From Cyclina sinensis (Eukaryota > Mollusca > Bivalvia > Venerida > Veneridae), in NCBI GenBank assembly GCA_012932295.1, contig JAAONU010000006.1, positions 32,266,882 to 32,330,881 on the forward strand: a stretch of DNA of 64,000 bases, in the 5' to 3' direction. The position numbers were made by a program, and so were the translations under genes. The notes under the pieces are model-generated. The model had not been told where the DNA came from. It did no database searches and saw only the letters and a list, made by a program, of their open reading frames with translations. How positions within the stretch are numbered: position 1 is the first letter of the stretch; each line of letters opens with the position of its first letter. Below, piece after piece: positions 48,018 through 60,235 of the stretch.

Positions 48018-48433
48018 GCCCTAAAATAAAATATTGTTTGTTTCCTCTCCCGCGACCCATGCCAGTTTGGGTAGGGTAGGTAAGTAGGTAAGTAAAATAC
48101 TTTATTTTTAAATCTAAAGTATTTTTATTGATTATATAGTCTATATATCTGAATTATATGGATTTCAAAGAAACAGAAATTGTGAGATCTTAGCATCTGT
48201 TCAAAGTTTGAAGGAAAGTTTCAAAGTTTTATTCAATATATACATCTCAATTTGTATATTTACAATGCAAATAAAAGAGTAAAATATAAAGTTGTGGACT
48301 CATATTGACATACTTTGCACCCATGTGTTATTAAAAAAAATATCATTTTTTTGTTTTGCAATAATTTTTTGGGGTAGCTATGATTTTTGTGGGTAGGTAG
48401 CGGGAGAGGAAAAACAATATTTTATTTTAGGCC
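48018..48433. mobile_element. MITE with about 35-bp terminal inverted repeats
   Basis: The left end 'gccctaaaataaaatattg' followed by 'tttcctctcccgc' is answered at the right by 'gcgggagagg', 'caatattttattttaggc'. It is about 415 bp long, AT-rich inside, with 'gtaggtaagtaggtaagt' near the left end and no coding frame. The target duplication is not clear, so the superfamily is left open. Confidence 0.8.
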
Positions 48434-51400
48434 TAACGTATGCATTTAAAATATTGTTGTAGTTTCACAAATATTGTGGTCATTAAATACAATATTTGCA
48501 CAGACAAAGGCTTATTGAGATATATTAACAGAGGGCTGGTCTTGTCAATGCCTTATATGGAAACAGACAATTTTGCCGTCTTTAACATTTACATGGAACG
48601 TGAAAATGTTATTGTTGTGGCTGCAAAAGAGTTATATCGTTCTCATATCATTAAAAGACTTATCAAAATGATAAATTGTATATTACATATGGCTTTATTA
48701 GGGCTGTTTTTCTTTGAATTTTCATAGTACATTTGTATTTAAATATTTTATGCGTTTTTGTTGGCTCATGTCAATACCTAGCTAATACCTTAACCTGAAC
48801 CAAAACCTGATTCAAATCAATGTTATACATACTGTCATTTACATTCTTTCATGCAGATAAAAATTTTCTTCAAAGGACAATATTACTGCATCTATATTTC
48901 ATGGTCTTGAACTATCATTATACTGTCCTCAGGGAACACTTACAAAGTGGGTACAGATTGACAAAATAATAAGATGAATTAGCTTCAAATGGGGACAATT
49001 TTAGATAGAAGTCAAGTCATCAGGTACATGTTATCGAGGATGACCCAATATGTTCAAAGGTTTGAGCTGATCAAATTAATACAGTTTTTTTTTAAATTGG
49101 CAAAAATGTCTATTTGCAAAATATTGTTTTGAACTTGTATGATGAAAGAAATTTTAAATTGATCATTAACCAGTTACAGAATTATGAAAACGAAATCGTT
49201 TGCTATGTTTAGCCTCTTAGGTGAGGAAGAATGTATTGTTTGAAAAGCTCTTCATTTCAATTAATTTTCTAGAGATGTACACGTTATAACTTTCTTCAGA
49301 TTGAACAACAAAATAACATTATTTTACGAATTTAAGTTATCTGAGTTTTATTTCAGTAAACTGTGCATTGTTTTCCTATTGCATTATATTGTCAGCAATT
49401 GTCAAGATCGTGTTGCAAATTATCGTGATTGTATAAATATTTATCCTTCCATTTTTCATTACGAGAAAGAGCTACAGATGAAAAATAGTATGAAACACAA
49501 TTAAGATCATGGTTGAAATGTGCTATAAAATCTCTGATGTTTTAATTAGAACTTACTGGGACACTGAATGCTAATCAAATGTGGTTATATTAAGAGATCA
49601 CACAAATAATTGTTTTATACTTCAATATGAGTCATGTCTGACTACACTACTTTCGGAATGACAACCCTAGTTCACAATATTTTCAATGAAATCAGTTCCG
49701 GCAATAAGATATTGCAAACACTCTTTGTTCCAGTGATCAATCGAATTGAAAGCAATTTCACATCACCCAAGAGCATTAAAATATCGATTTGTTATAAAGA
49801 TGTTCATGACGAAATCCCTATGGCGGCATGCTACTTAAATTGTACGCTTCACTATCGACGTTTTTCATTAGAAACTCTCCCCATGAACAATAAGTAAAAC
49901 ATTTTTTTTTGTCAAATATAAAGCTAAAAGGAAAATATGTTACAGGGAATATGGTCTAATGTTACAAACTTGTCGCATGTTATTTCATCAACCCAATACA
50001 GTTTCTATTCGTTAATAACAATTAGGGTGTCAAATGACAGCAAGGCAACACTTCATTTTCTATTTCAATAACTAGAGCTAGTAATTGTACTGACTTTGAA
50101 ATGAGAACATATGATAAATCAAGAATCTGAACTTCAACTCATTTTTGGACTAAAAGTAAGTATATAAAATTATACCAGACAATAGCCATGGAAATAAGTG
50201 AGAAACCATGCGTATGGTTTGTGCTGAACAAAATCAGATTCAGACATTTTAACATTTTCAGAGAAACTTGCCATTGTTGATTGTTGTTTCTTCTTGTGAT
50301 GTCATTTGATTTCATTATTAATGACTTCGACTTCCCAAGACTAAAAGGAATTGCAGACTTCAAATTTAAATGTTTCATTTTCTTTTAGAGTATTTTAATG
50401 AAAGTGCTACATTTAAAGTAGGTAAAAACTGATTAGTGAAGCAAATGATTTGTTAAATAATGCTTTATTGCCGTTTAAATAGTTAGAAGACGTTATTTCT
50501 GAATTAATCATGAACATATCTCTGTCAGTTTAAAATGCATTTTATGTTTTACTGACGTTTACCATTAGCTTTTAGGAATGACAGAAGCTTTATGCATTTT
50601 TCACTGAAGTTGTTTCTGTGATAATGTCGAATTGATATTTGTTTGATGGCTAATAAATGAATCTTAATGACTCTTTTGAAATTCTTCAACAGTAAACAAT
50701 GCCATGACTTTGAGTCTTATCATACTACCGACAGCCTAGATCTAATGTCGCTCATCAAGGTAAAGTACAACATTATTCCAAATGCAATAAATATAATTTG
50801 ACAAACTATCTTGTTGCACAAAAAGTTTTGTGAAGAGAAATCATGTTACAATAGAGACTGATTTATTTTCTTTCTCCTTTTTTATAACTTTAGACGCTTA
50901 CATTTACTTTTACTGCAGAGCCTTTGAGTCATTTTTTATAAAATGTTCCAGGTTACACAATGCTACTAATGATTTTATTATGAATTAATTAAGCTCATTT
51001 TATTTCAAAGGAATAACGTTGAATGTTTCGGTTTCATTAATATCTTTAGTGGTCTCTTGGTACTTTCTTATCACCAAATGCATATTTATTTCGACACAAT
51101 GTATATCATGACATGTTTGAAATTATTTTTTGTCCAATGAGATGGCAGCATTTTTCAAATTTTGAAAGAAATTATTTCAGTAAATCAGTTTTTAACAACC
51201 ATTGCTACTAACCAGGTAAATCGAATGAAATGATTTACCAACGTTATTCCGCATGTGTGCCTTGGAGGCGGAGTTACAGGGATATTGGGTTTTTGTTTAC
51301 ATTCATGCGATACAGAATACATTGAACTGAATTCATCTTTTATAATTATGGTTGGCGTTCACAAGTAAAACAAAATATCCTCTCATTTTATGTAATGCAT

Positions 51401-51887
51401 AGATGTAAATTAAATATACAATACACGGTAAATAATATATTCGTGCCGCTGCTTGCAGGTGAAAATGCCGTCGGAAAAGTACAGTATTCAATTAGGCTAC
51501 GCAAGTCAATATAATTATAGTGTGCATGTATCATCAAAGATCGTGTTAAATCAGTTTCACAACTCCAAATATTAGAACAAAAACAAAAATGCCAAAGTAC
51601 AGCATATTAAAGAAATCCGAATCACCTAAGACATCAAAACTTGTGACTTGATCTGCACTCATTTTGTTGTGAAACGTGTTCGACCTTCTCGATTAAAGTT
51701 ATGTTTCTGTGTGCCAGCGAATGAAGATTCTAATTTGCTTAAGGCGGTAAAAGATCAGACCTCGCCGATATCGACGGAACATGGATGACAGGCATGATTT
51801 TGGTGTTTCGAGGTATCAATCAAATTCGCGTGACGAAAGAGGGCAGAGACATGTTAAGAGTATACAAAAATAATTTAAACACTAAGC
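48434..51887. other. AT-rich intergenic, no supportable gene
   Basis: An ATG-started 87-codon frame at 49634-49897 was considered; it has no recognisable domain, signal peptide or splice context. Nothing else noted. Confidence 0.45.
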
Positions 51888-51993
51888 TGGTTAAAATTTA
51901 TTAGTACGTATTTACAAAATTAAATTGGTCGCGCGGCTGCGCCGCGCCTGACCAATTTAATTTTGTAAATACGTACTAATAAACTTTAACCTA
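51888..51993. repeat. Near-perfect palindrome with GC-rich centre
   Basis: Arms of about 48 bp ('ttattagtacgtatttacaa', 'aattaaattggtc' and their complements) differ at only about two positions. The centre 'gcgcggctgcgccgcgc' is itself palindromic. The end text matches the palindrome at 44741-44833. Confidence 0.9.
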
Positions 51994-54744
51994 TACTTAA
52001 AATCCAATATTACCTAAACAAAATGAAAAGCAAATTCAAAATACTATAAAACAAAATCAAACAAATTATGGTTTACGCTTTATTACCAAACGTTTAAACT
52101 CGACTACACCATACTATCGTGTTTTATAATCCTGTAAGTTTTAACGTCAGACAAGACATCATTGATTTCTTAAAATTGTAGAGGATGTTATTCCCTTGTT
52201 ACTTAATTTTTCTTCTGATTGGGTTTATTCGTCATTATATCTCTTGATTTCATTATTCTCTACAGGGTTATTTTTCAAATAGAAATTAAGAAAGATAGAA
52301 TGTTTAGATTTTGCTGCTTTAATTTTGGCAAGAGGTTTAATAGCAGAATGACTGAATCGATCTTAAACCTAATACTTTAAACAATATGTTGAGTTTTCTC
52401 GTGTACAGTGCACATGATCTTTATCTTTTGTACTATTTTAGTTGTAGTGAATGACACATTCTATGTGGATCAGTTGACAGAGTTAATGCAATGTCAAATG
52501 AAACGCTTCTGATTTAGGCTGGTTGATCTCTAGCAAATGCTAAAGCACAGATAAACCCGAAAACAATAACTTGACAGTACAAGTATTTTTTTTCAAAGCT
52601 AAAAAGTCAGCAAAAAAAGTATATCGACATCCTCTTCATCCTTGTTTACATATTATTCAATAAATTAACATTTTAATAGTTATGTCTTATTTGGACTTTG
52701 AGAGATGTACGTTTACAGTTTGGAAGTAACCTTCACTTGATACGTAATAGTTTTTGTCTGTTTGTATTGCCTATACAATTATCTTCACCCAGCTAGGAAA
52801 CGAAACTGTTTAAAGAACACGGATCTGTCATTTGGCCTTTTGCCCCTTGTCAAAGAATCTACATTGTGCTGGTAAAATAGTTCGATAATAATAACGATCT
52901 CATCATATTTGGTACTTACTGTTCAGAATGCCCACACAACTCTAAGATAATGTTGTAATGAAAATCTTATTTTCTTGATATAAATAAAAAAAAAGGTTTT
53001 CTTTTAGAAATCATGCTAAGGCAAGCGTTTTATTATGTACCTAATGCAAATGCAATAATTTTATAATTTTGTACTTTTCTTCTTAAATTCAGCATTTACA
53101 GCATCAGTCCCGAACATTTAAATATTAACAAAAGGTTCATCATTCACTTGCTTTAAGCCTTAATAGCTTAGAAGATCCTTATATTTTCACGATTGTTAAA
53201 TAAATTGACTTTTATCCTAATCTTGCTGTTATCTAGTTTTTGAGTTTAGTATTTCAGCATTTTTGACCAAAAGAAAATTCAACATGTCATGAGATTCAGT
53301 TGGTATTTGGTTATTAGAAAAAATATGTAATTAACTCAGTCCCATAGAGAACAGGGTGATATTTTCCATAAACAAATTGCATTTAATATTCGTTCTTACA
53401 TTTTTTTCTCTATGCTCTATCAAACATTCGATGTGAAAACATCATGCAAAAACCAAGACAGTTATAATAAAATTGTATTCCAAAGCGTCAACTTGATAGA
53501 TCAAATCGTTTTGACCAGCGTGCAGTTTGTAATTCATCTCAGTAGATCACCGTCATTTTTTCAGTTCAAATTGAGCTTTTGTTTCGGAACTGAGTGTCGA
53601 CCGGCACAATATGTTGAGTTTATTATAAAGTATTCATAAACGACACAGGTTTGATTACTCAACTACATGCAACATAATCATTTTAGAAACTTCGTTTCTT
53701 TGACGATTATAGAAATCACAAGTATTCACTTTTCTCCTTTCACTGATAATGTTCTTCTGACAATATTCGCTTCACTGATTTGCAAGTCTCTGTCTTTGAA
53801 ATATATTGTATTTATTATTTAAGTGGCAGGTGTGAATTACAAGAAGCAGTTTTGGCACGGAAAAGTATCAGTTTGCCTTACACATAATCTGAAATTAGTT
53901 TTTGAGCAAAATATTTCTTAAATGTTATAGTTATTGTTTTGAAATTGAATATAGAAAGACAGACAGTTAAGACGAAATTAAATATATATATCTATTATAC
54001 GCCATTGTATTTATAAGCAGTTAGACTAATTGAACAAAGAAAACAGTATTAGTCACTTATGTTCAGAAATGCCTTCAGAAACAATCGATATTTAAATGCC
54101 CTTGGGTGAAGAGGAATTACTTTTCAGTCGATTGATCATAAAACCTCATTACCTTCTTGTTTGAGGAGAGAGCACTCTTAATATCGTTTTGTAATAAAAA
54201 GGCATCAATAAAACCTTCACTCCGCGACAAGGTGAATTAAACTGAATTCAAATTTCAGGTGGGGGGGGGGGGGGGGCGCAAAATGTTTGGCCCAATTTGT
54301 GTCCGTTTTCTACCTTATTTAAATGATTGTGTTTATGCTAGAGTATACTGATTTGGCAATATCACAAGGGCCTCTGATTATTCAATTCAATGTTGAACAA
54401 TAAATTATACATTATTTAAAGACATATTCAAAATAGACCTACAATAACACCTATGGTCCGGGAATTTAAGGAGGGCGTGCGCCGGGTGCGCCCCCTCCTC
54501 CTGGATTCGCTAGTGATTATACAAGTTAAAAATATTGTGCCAGGAAGCTACAAGAATAATTATAGTCTGCGTCAATGCTTATACATGGATATGTTTGTTA
54601 CATTAAAAAACATTATCAAACTGACACTATACTATGACCAAGTAGAAATTAGGCATTTTTCTAATACTTTCCAAGATCTCTGCTTCTAAACCTAATTCAA
54701 GAACAATTTCTATTTTTCTTTGTAATTATCATGAGTTTCAAAAC
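51994..54744. other. AT-rich intergenic with G16 run
   Basis: A run of 16 G lies at 54261-54276. A short GC-rich patch at about 54465-54520 is non-coding as far as I can see. No gene or RNA recognised. Confidence 0.45.
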
Positions 54745-55640
54745 AACAAGAGGGCAATTAGGAATCTGAAGCGCTCATCTGAGTATATCTGCTAAGAAAA
54801 ACAAGTGCTGTTTAATAGATTTAGCATTAAAATTCAAAAAAACAAATAACAAGGAGCAAAATGTGACCCACTAGGCAATGCTTCAAACCAAGTTTCAAAA
54901 GTCTCAGCTTCTGACATTTTAAAAAGAGTTTGTCTTTGTAGGTGTATTAAAACATCTTACCCCCGGGATGGTGCTTCAGGGGCAAAGTAAGAACGACCTT
55001 TGTAAAGGTCTATTGCCATTGCTTTATGCAAAAATTAAAAAAAAAATCTATGCTATATCTTTTTAGTAAAGAATATTTTAAAAAAGAAATCTATACACTT
55101 CTACGTAAATCATGTCATCCCCGGAGTAGAAGTAATAGTAACCTCAGGGAAAAACGTAAAACACGTCCATGTGGTAATTCTACAAATCAAATTTTAAAAG
55201 TCTTAGCCTTGCAGTTTTTGACAATATTTTTTAGAGATTGTCTATATAATTCTGTGTTAAATATATTTTACAGAGAGAGAGGGGGGGGGGGGGGGCGGGA
55301 AGACCCAAGGGGCAAACTTTTGCACAATCTTCAGAGCGGTCTAGGAAACAATGCCTTTTACAAAATGCTGGAACTCTTTGTTTTGTGGTTTCATACACAA
55401 ATAATTTGAATTGTTCCTTTCATATTTCTGTGTGACATGTGACCTATGGGGCAGGGCAAATAGTGACCCTAGGAATATAATTTAAACACATTGAAAGAGA
55501 TCCGCTAGATAATGCTTCACACCTTATTTCAAAGGTCTTAGACTTGCGGTTTCCGACAAGAAAATTTTAAGAGAGTTTTCCTGTATAAGTGTATGTTAAA
55601 CAACCTACTCCTTATTAAGGGAACAAGATAAAAAGAACTA
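54745..55640 (+). repeat. Bivalve-type dispersed repeat, three degenerate units of about 310 bp
   Basis: Begins 'aacaagagggcaattagg'. Three units share 'tgcttca.acca.gtttcaaa', 'gtctta..cttg', 'ttt..gacaa.a.tttta', 'agagttt.tct.tataagt' and 'ggggcaa' (near 54880, 55185 and 55510). The second contains a run of 15 G at 55281-55295. The layout is one I associate with bivalve genomes; no coding frame is preserved. Confidence 0.75.
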
Positions 55641-56359
55641 CTACGCATCGTGTGTTGTAATATAATACCTCAAGCAATATTCAGACAATTATACAGGCGC
55701 ATGCCTGAAAAGAAGGTTCTTCGATAAGTTGGATAACTCAAGACAGCTTTCTGCAGTCTGGCAAAATAAGCATTGCTGCTGTATATGTCATATTCTGACA
55801 AGCACCTCTAATTCTCAAGAACATGTAACTAGTCGAGCTAATCAAGACACAGATACCCTGATACTGTAATACACGGGAAACGAGGACAAGTTCAATCAAA
55901 ATGATGTTGATATTTGAGTGAGTTTAATTTTATTGCATCTGTCAGAGATTTAATTACAAGGCATGTTCACTTTTTTGCAAATACAGAGATGAAGGCAAAA
56001 TAATGATACAGAAGTATCGCAGACTTCTATAAAGTACTACGTTTTAACAACTTCTAAAGTTGACTGCCCAACGTGTTAGCTATATCTTGTGTGCATAATT
56101 TTCCTTATTTAATTATCAGTAATATAATTCTGCAAATCATTTGCTTCATAGTAAATATGTCACAAATCAGGTTCCAATAGTGTGATACTACGTCATCGCC
56201 CACCTGCTCTATGCTCCAACGCGGATCGTGTTTTTTGCTTAATATGTAAGATGGTCTTGTTTTCAATAAGAAATATGAAGAGTTACAATAAAGTTGTGCA
56301 CCGAATATTGGCTTGTTGACTTTATACATACTTCGAGAATGTTTAGAGTTAAAAAATCT
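55641..56359. other. Intergenic
   Basis: Nothing recognised. Confidence 0.4.
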
Positions 56360-57449
56360 TGTTTAGGCCTGAAAACGGGTGAAAGTTTATTTCTGGGTGG
56401 TTCTAGGCGAACTCTGGTAAAAAAGCAAAGTTGGTATGACAGAAACTTCGTTGTGAAGCATTGTTCGTCCAACAAAAGCAAGATTTTTCTCAGTATTGTT
56501 AAGGTTTTGACGACCACGCGTCCGAGTACGTTTTGATCTATCTTTTTTCAGTTGATTTACCTTTTGAATGATGGACGTTTCTTGTCTATGTCACGTATTC
56601 AAAATTGATCATTTTGATATTTTGTCCAGATGTATCTCAAGCTCATCATATTATCCACGAAATAATAACCATGCAGATAGTGTGATGACACTATTTTAAA
56701 GCATTCTAGAATACCTATTTGGTTTATTCTTTCTGACGATTACGGCCAATACTATGACCTTACAGAACTTGGATGAAAAATACACAAATCTTATTTATAA
56801 GTTGCCGGCCCGGCTAGCTCAATCGGTAGGGCATCGGATTGTTCATCTTGACGATCTCGGTTCAATACCCATCAGGACCGGCAAAATTTCTCCGTGATAA
56901 TTGATCTTTAGGTCATTTGTCCCTCATCTCTGAAGCAAGTGAGGAAGTAGTCAGTCACTTCGGAGAAATTGGTAAGTAAGCTGGTTTGATACACAGGAAC
57001 ACTGGTTAGGTGGACTGACCGCCGGGATATGACCTTAACTGTTAAACTGGCGTTAAACCCCAATAAAACTAAAACTTATTTATAACTTCGCTGACTCAAA
57101 TAAGTATTTTTAAGAAACATGCCTATAAATTTCATTATTTAACGACAATATTTTACTCATATACAAAACAGTTCATTTCTGAATCCGCGTGGAAGCATTT
57201 CTGAAACTGAGTCTGTGTGGAAGCATGTTTAACTTAGTTTTTAGGAATTTATTTTACGAAAATCGGCATTCGAAACAAAATCAAGCCAAACTAAAGTAGT
57301 GAATTATCTAAACATCGAAGGGTTTTGCTTTTGTTGGATGAACAATGCTTCTCAACAAAGTTTCTATCGTATCAACTGAGTTTTTTATCAGAGTCCGTCT
57401 TTGGCCATCTAGAAAAAAAATTCACCCGTTTTCAGGCCTAAACTAGAAT
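56360..57449. repeat. Inverted repeat pair, about 127-134 bp arms, enclosing a SINE
   Basis: 56360-56486 matches the reverse complement of 57316-57449. Shared text includes 'tttaggcctgaaaacgggtg', 'actctg.taaaaaa', 'gaaact..gttg.gaagcatt' and 'gttc.tccaacaaaagcaa'. The spacer of about 0.83 kb holds the SINE at 56801-57074. The arms may be the ends of an old DNA element or two copies of a dispersed repeat in opposite orientation. Confidence 0.75.
56801..57074 (+). mobile_element. tRNA-derived SINE with 11-bp target duplication
   Basis: The tRNA-like head (56804-56882) has an A box 'tagctcaatcggtagggc', a B-box-like 'ggttcaataccc', and pairing ends 'gccggcc' and 'ggaccggc'. The body contains 'gactgaccgccgggatatga' and ends 'ggcgttaaaccccaataaaa'. 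This tail resembles tails of widespread molluscan tRNA-SINEs. The flanks are exact 11-bp direct repeats CTTATTTATAA at 56790-56800 and 57075-57085. The head is not called a functional tRNA because it sits in a transposed unit with a weakened B box. Confidence 0.92.
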
Positions 57450-58544
57450 TTTTTTGTAATTCTACAGATTTGTTATCGAAAAGACCATCGCACATTAAGC
57501 GACGGATTGTTGACAAAGCACGATCCGCTCGGGGGCAGGTGCACGATGACATTGTACCCCACGATTGGGTACGGGGAGTCTTGTGAATTTTGCGTTTACC
57601 AATTTGGAATTTTGTAAATGTCCTCAAGAGCAGAGTACGTTCCAACGGGCGATCTTTGACATTGTAAGGGAAATATTGACAACATTAATCTTATTGATTT
57701 CAACCGACTCTTCCTTAATGGAGAAATTAAATTGCTCATCGAGGATACATTGTGCAGTCTGATAAGTGATTGGAAATCTGCACTTAGCACTTAATTGAAT
57801 TTTCTCACAATGATATATGAAAATGTCGCCGATACTTCCCTGTCAAGCAATTGGTATTTGTTACTGTGTAGTAGAATATTACGTACACAGACAAATTAGA
57901 TATTCTTAAAGTGTTGTTTTCTATATCAATTTCAGTCATACATTATCTACATTTGGTGTCAAAGCAAATTTGGTAGACACAAACAACACAATATGCACGT
58001 TTGAGTCGCTTTCAAATCAGACTCATTTTAAGTGTAAGAATCTAACAATGTACTTGGTTGTTGAAAACAGACAGTTAAACTAAGCCGAGACAGAGCCGAT
58101 GATGCTGAGAGTTTTATTCTTTACTATGTCTCGTAAGAGTGACTTATTTAATTATATATATATTGTTATGCACTATTGTAAGATCTGTCACTTGAAGGAC
58201 ACGTTTATATGTATTTTTCCTACTTCGGGATTTCTATTTTACTATGATCTCATGGCATGGCACTACTTATATATCAAGATATTTGTCACCTAGACATACC
58301 AAAATGTTAATATTTCTAACACCAAATGTAGGTACAAAACTACTTTAAATAACCAAGTCTGTCGGAAGTGAAAACTTATTTTACGAGTGAAATTGTCTCT
58401 TAAGTTTTGCTGTATCTATGTCTGAGAAGGTAATCTAGTACACTATTACATTACCTATTCGAAAACCTTTTGAAGTCATTCTCGTTTTGACGTTTGTTAC
58501 AATAAGCAATATATAAAACAGATAACATCTCAGCAACCTCTTAA
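57450..58544. other. Intergenic
   Basis: A GC-richer patch at about 57470-57580 has an open plus-strand stretch (SKRPSHIKRRIVDKARSARG) that ends at a stop at about 57584. I could not assign it. Nothing else recognised. Confidence 0.35.
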
Positions 58545-59466
58545 AGCAGCTCGTTCACAGTTGGTCATTGACTAATAATTTGATTTTAACAATCTGTTTA
58601 TTTTGTCTATCAATGCCCGTCCTCAGACGCATTGTCACCCAATGCAACATTTCGTGGTTGTAAAAACTGGGTATTTTCTCCACAATATAACGTTACGAAC
58701 GATATAAAGCCTATATTTAGAATTTCTATTTTCGTTTACCGTCACATAACTGATCACATTCACTCTTCGTGTATGCGCTCACATTATATCCGTATTTGAA
58801 TACTGGACCAAAAACACAGGTATTCCTTTCATGAATAATATATAACCAAAACAAGGTACGAAAGTTCACAATAAAGAATCTTAGGGTCACTTTATTTTAC
58901 TTCAAACTTGATTTAAATTGTCTCTCCAAACATCGCTATCAGAGTGTTGCTATACTCTTGAAAATGAAAGTATATCAGCTGATTCGAGTTTCTCTACAGG
59001 GTCCGTCACACTGAGGTTGAGATTAAGGTTGTTCAACAATTTAATATTTTATTTCTGTTTATTGCGTTAGAGATTGGAAGTAGTGTCACGAAAAGTTTTG
59101 TAAACAAGCGATGAAATTCATTTCAGACAAATCAGAGGTGCGAAGTAGAAAAATCTGTTTTTACTTTGAATGCAATTTTTGATTACTGTATTGAGAAAAA
59201 AAGATTCAACTATCAGAGACAATAAGAGTTACAGTGCATCTGACAGCTTAGATTACAGAAAATCTGTTTGAAGTAAAGTGACCCTTAGATTCATTTTGTG
59301 AACTTTCATAATTTAAGTTGGTTATATATTGGTTCGGAAAATTTATTCATGAAACGAATGCCTGTGCAGATTGGTTTTTGCCACAAAACAAAGACTCCAC
59401 CAACAGTAACGAGGATGTAGAAAATAACTGTTTTGAAATTCTAACGTTCAAGTGTGAACGAGCTGC
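58545..59466. mobile_element. Foldback DNA element flanked by TTAA
   Basis: The ends are inverted repeats (GCAGCTCGTTCACA at the left, TGTGAACGAGCTGC at the right) bordered by TTAA at 58541-58544 and 59467-59470. Further inverted matches run inward: 'cctttcatgaataatatata' near 58825 against 59325-59350, and 'gaaagttcaca' plus 'tctaagggtcactttactt'-like text at 58857-58908 against 59267-59312. The arms therefore extend over roughly 370 bp with gaps. TTAA flanks recall piggyBac-type insertion, but they could be part of the repeat itself. No coding frame. Confidence 0.75.
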
Positions 59467-59756
59467 TTAATATACTACATTGTACAAACCACTAATTATA
59501 CCATAAAATTACAAGAACTATCCGTATGTACTAAAGTGAACACAATTCTGAATTTGTAGAATAACTAGCATAACCACTAGCGTCTAGCAAACGTAAAACA
59601 ATGCACGTAAGACATGAAGTTACGATTTGCCCACTTGAAAAGCAGGTGGCATTAAAAAAATGCTACGAACGCGGTCCTATCATTTTGTCCAAACAATAAC
59701 TTACGGATGATTGAGTCAATGTTCATTTCACTTTATTGTGTTATTTGGTATTACCA

Positions 59757-60235
59757 GATGACCCCTGTTAGTTTAAAGGTAGAACTAAGCACCCCTTTGA
59801 AGAAGACCTTCCAACAGACGTATATCTGTATGACCATGACCCCGGAATGACCTTGACCTCAAAGGTCTAATTGTCAAGTAAAACATATTATTGGTCGTAA
59901 TTCCTTTACTACTCAATCAATTTATTTCATGTTTACACACAATAACCCTTTGGAGGAGATCTTCCCAATTACTATATTATCTTTTAACATTTTAACCTGT
60001 TATGACATTGAGGTAAAATTGTAAAAAAACACTTCTTTTGAATCAACTTACATATTTGCAAACACAAAACCTTTGAAGGAGATCTTTCAAAATTACAAAT
60101 ATTGTTTACCTTGATCCCTAAATAACCTTGAACTTGAGGTCTAATTGTTTAAAATAGCCATTTCTTTTAAAGGATCTACAAATTATTTCCATCTGGTCTT
60201 CAGCGCTAAGGTCAAAGGACTAGTTCGGGGGCATT
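59757..60235 (+). repeat. Degenerate tandem repeat of the 'gaccttgacctcaaaggtc' family
   Basis: Three diverged units of about 125-150 bp carry 'ccctttgaagaagaccttcc'-like text (59791, 59943, 60068), 'tgaccttgacctcaaaggtc' or a decayed form, and 'taattgt'. Related in style to the repeats at 18895 and 45598. Confidence 0.65.

Noticed and set aside
49634..49897. ATG-started 87-codon frame
   Set aside because: No signal peptide, domain or splice context; length is within chance expectation.
54465..54520. GC-rich patch ending 'ggattcgctagtgatt' that recalls cloning-vector polylinker
   Set aside because: The match to a vector sequence is partial and short; a dispersed genomic repeat is more likely.
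56804..56882. tRNA gene
   Set aside because: The head is part of a transposed SINE with target duplications and a weakened B box.
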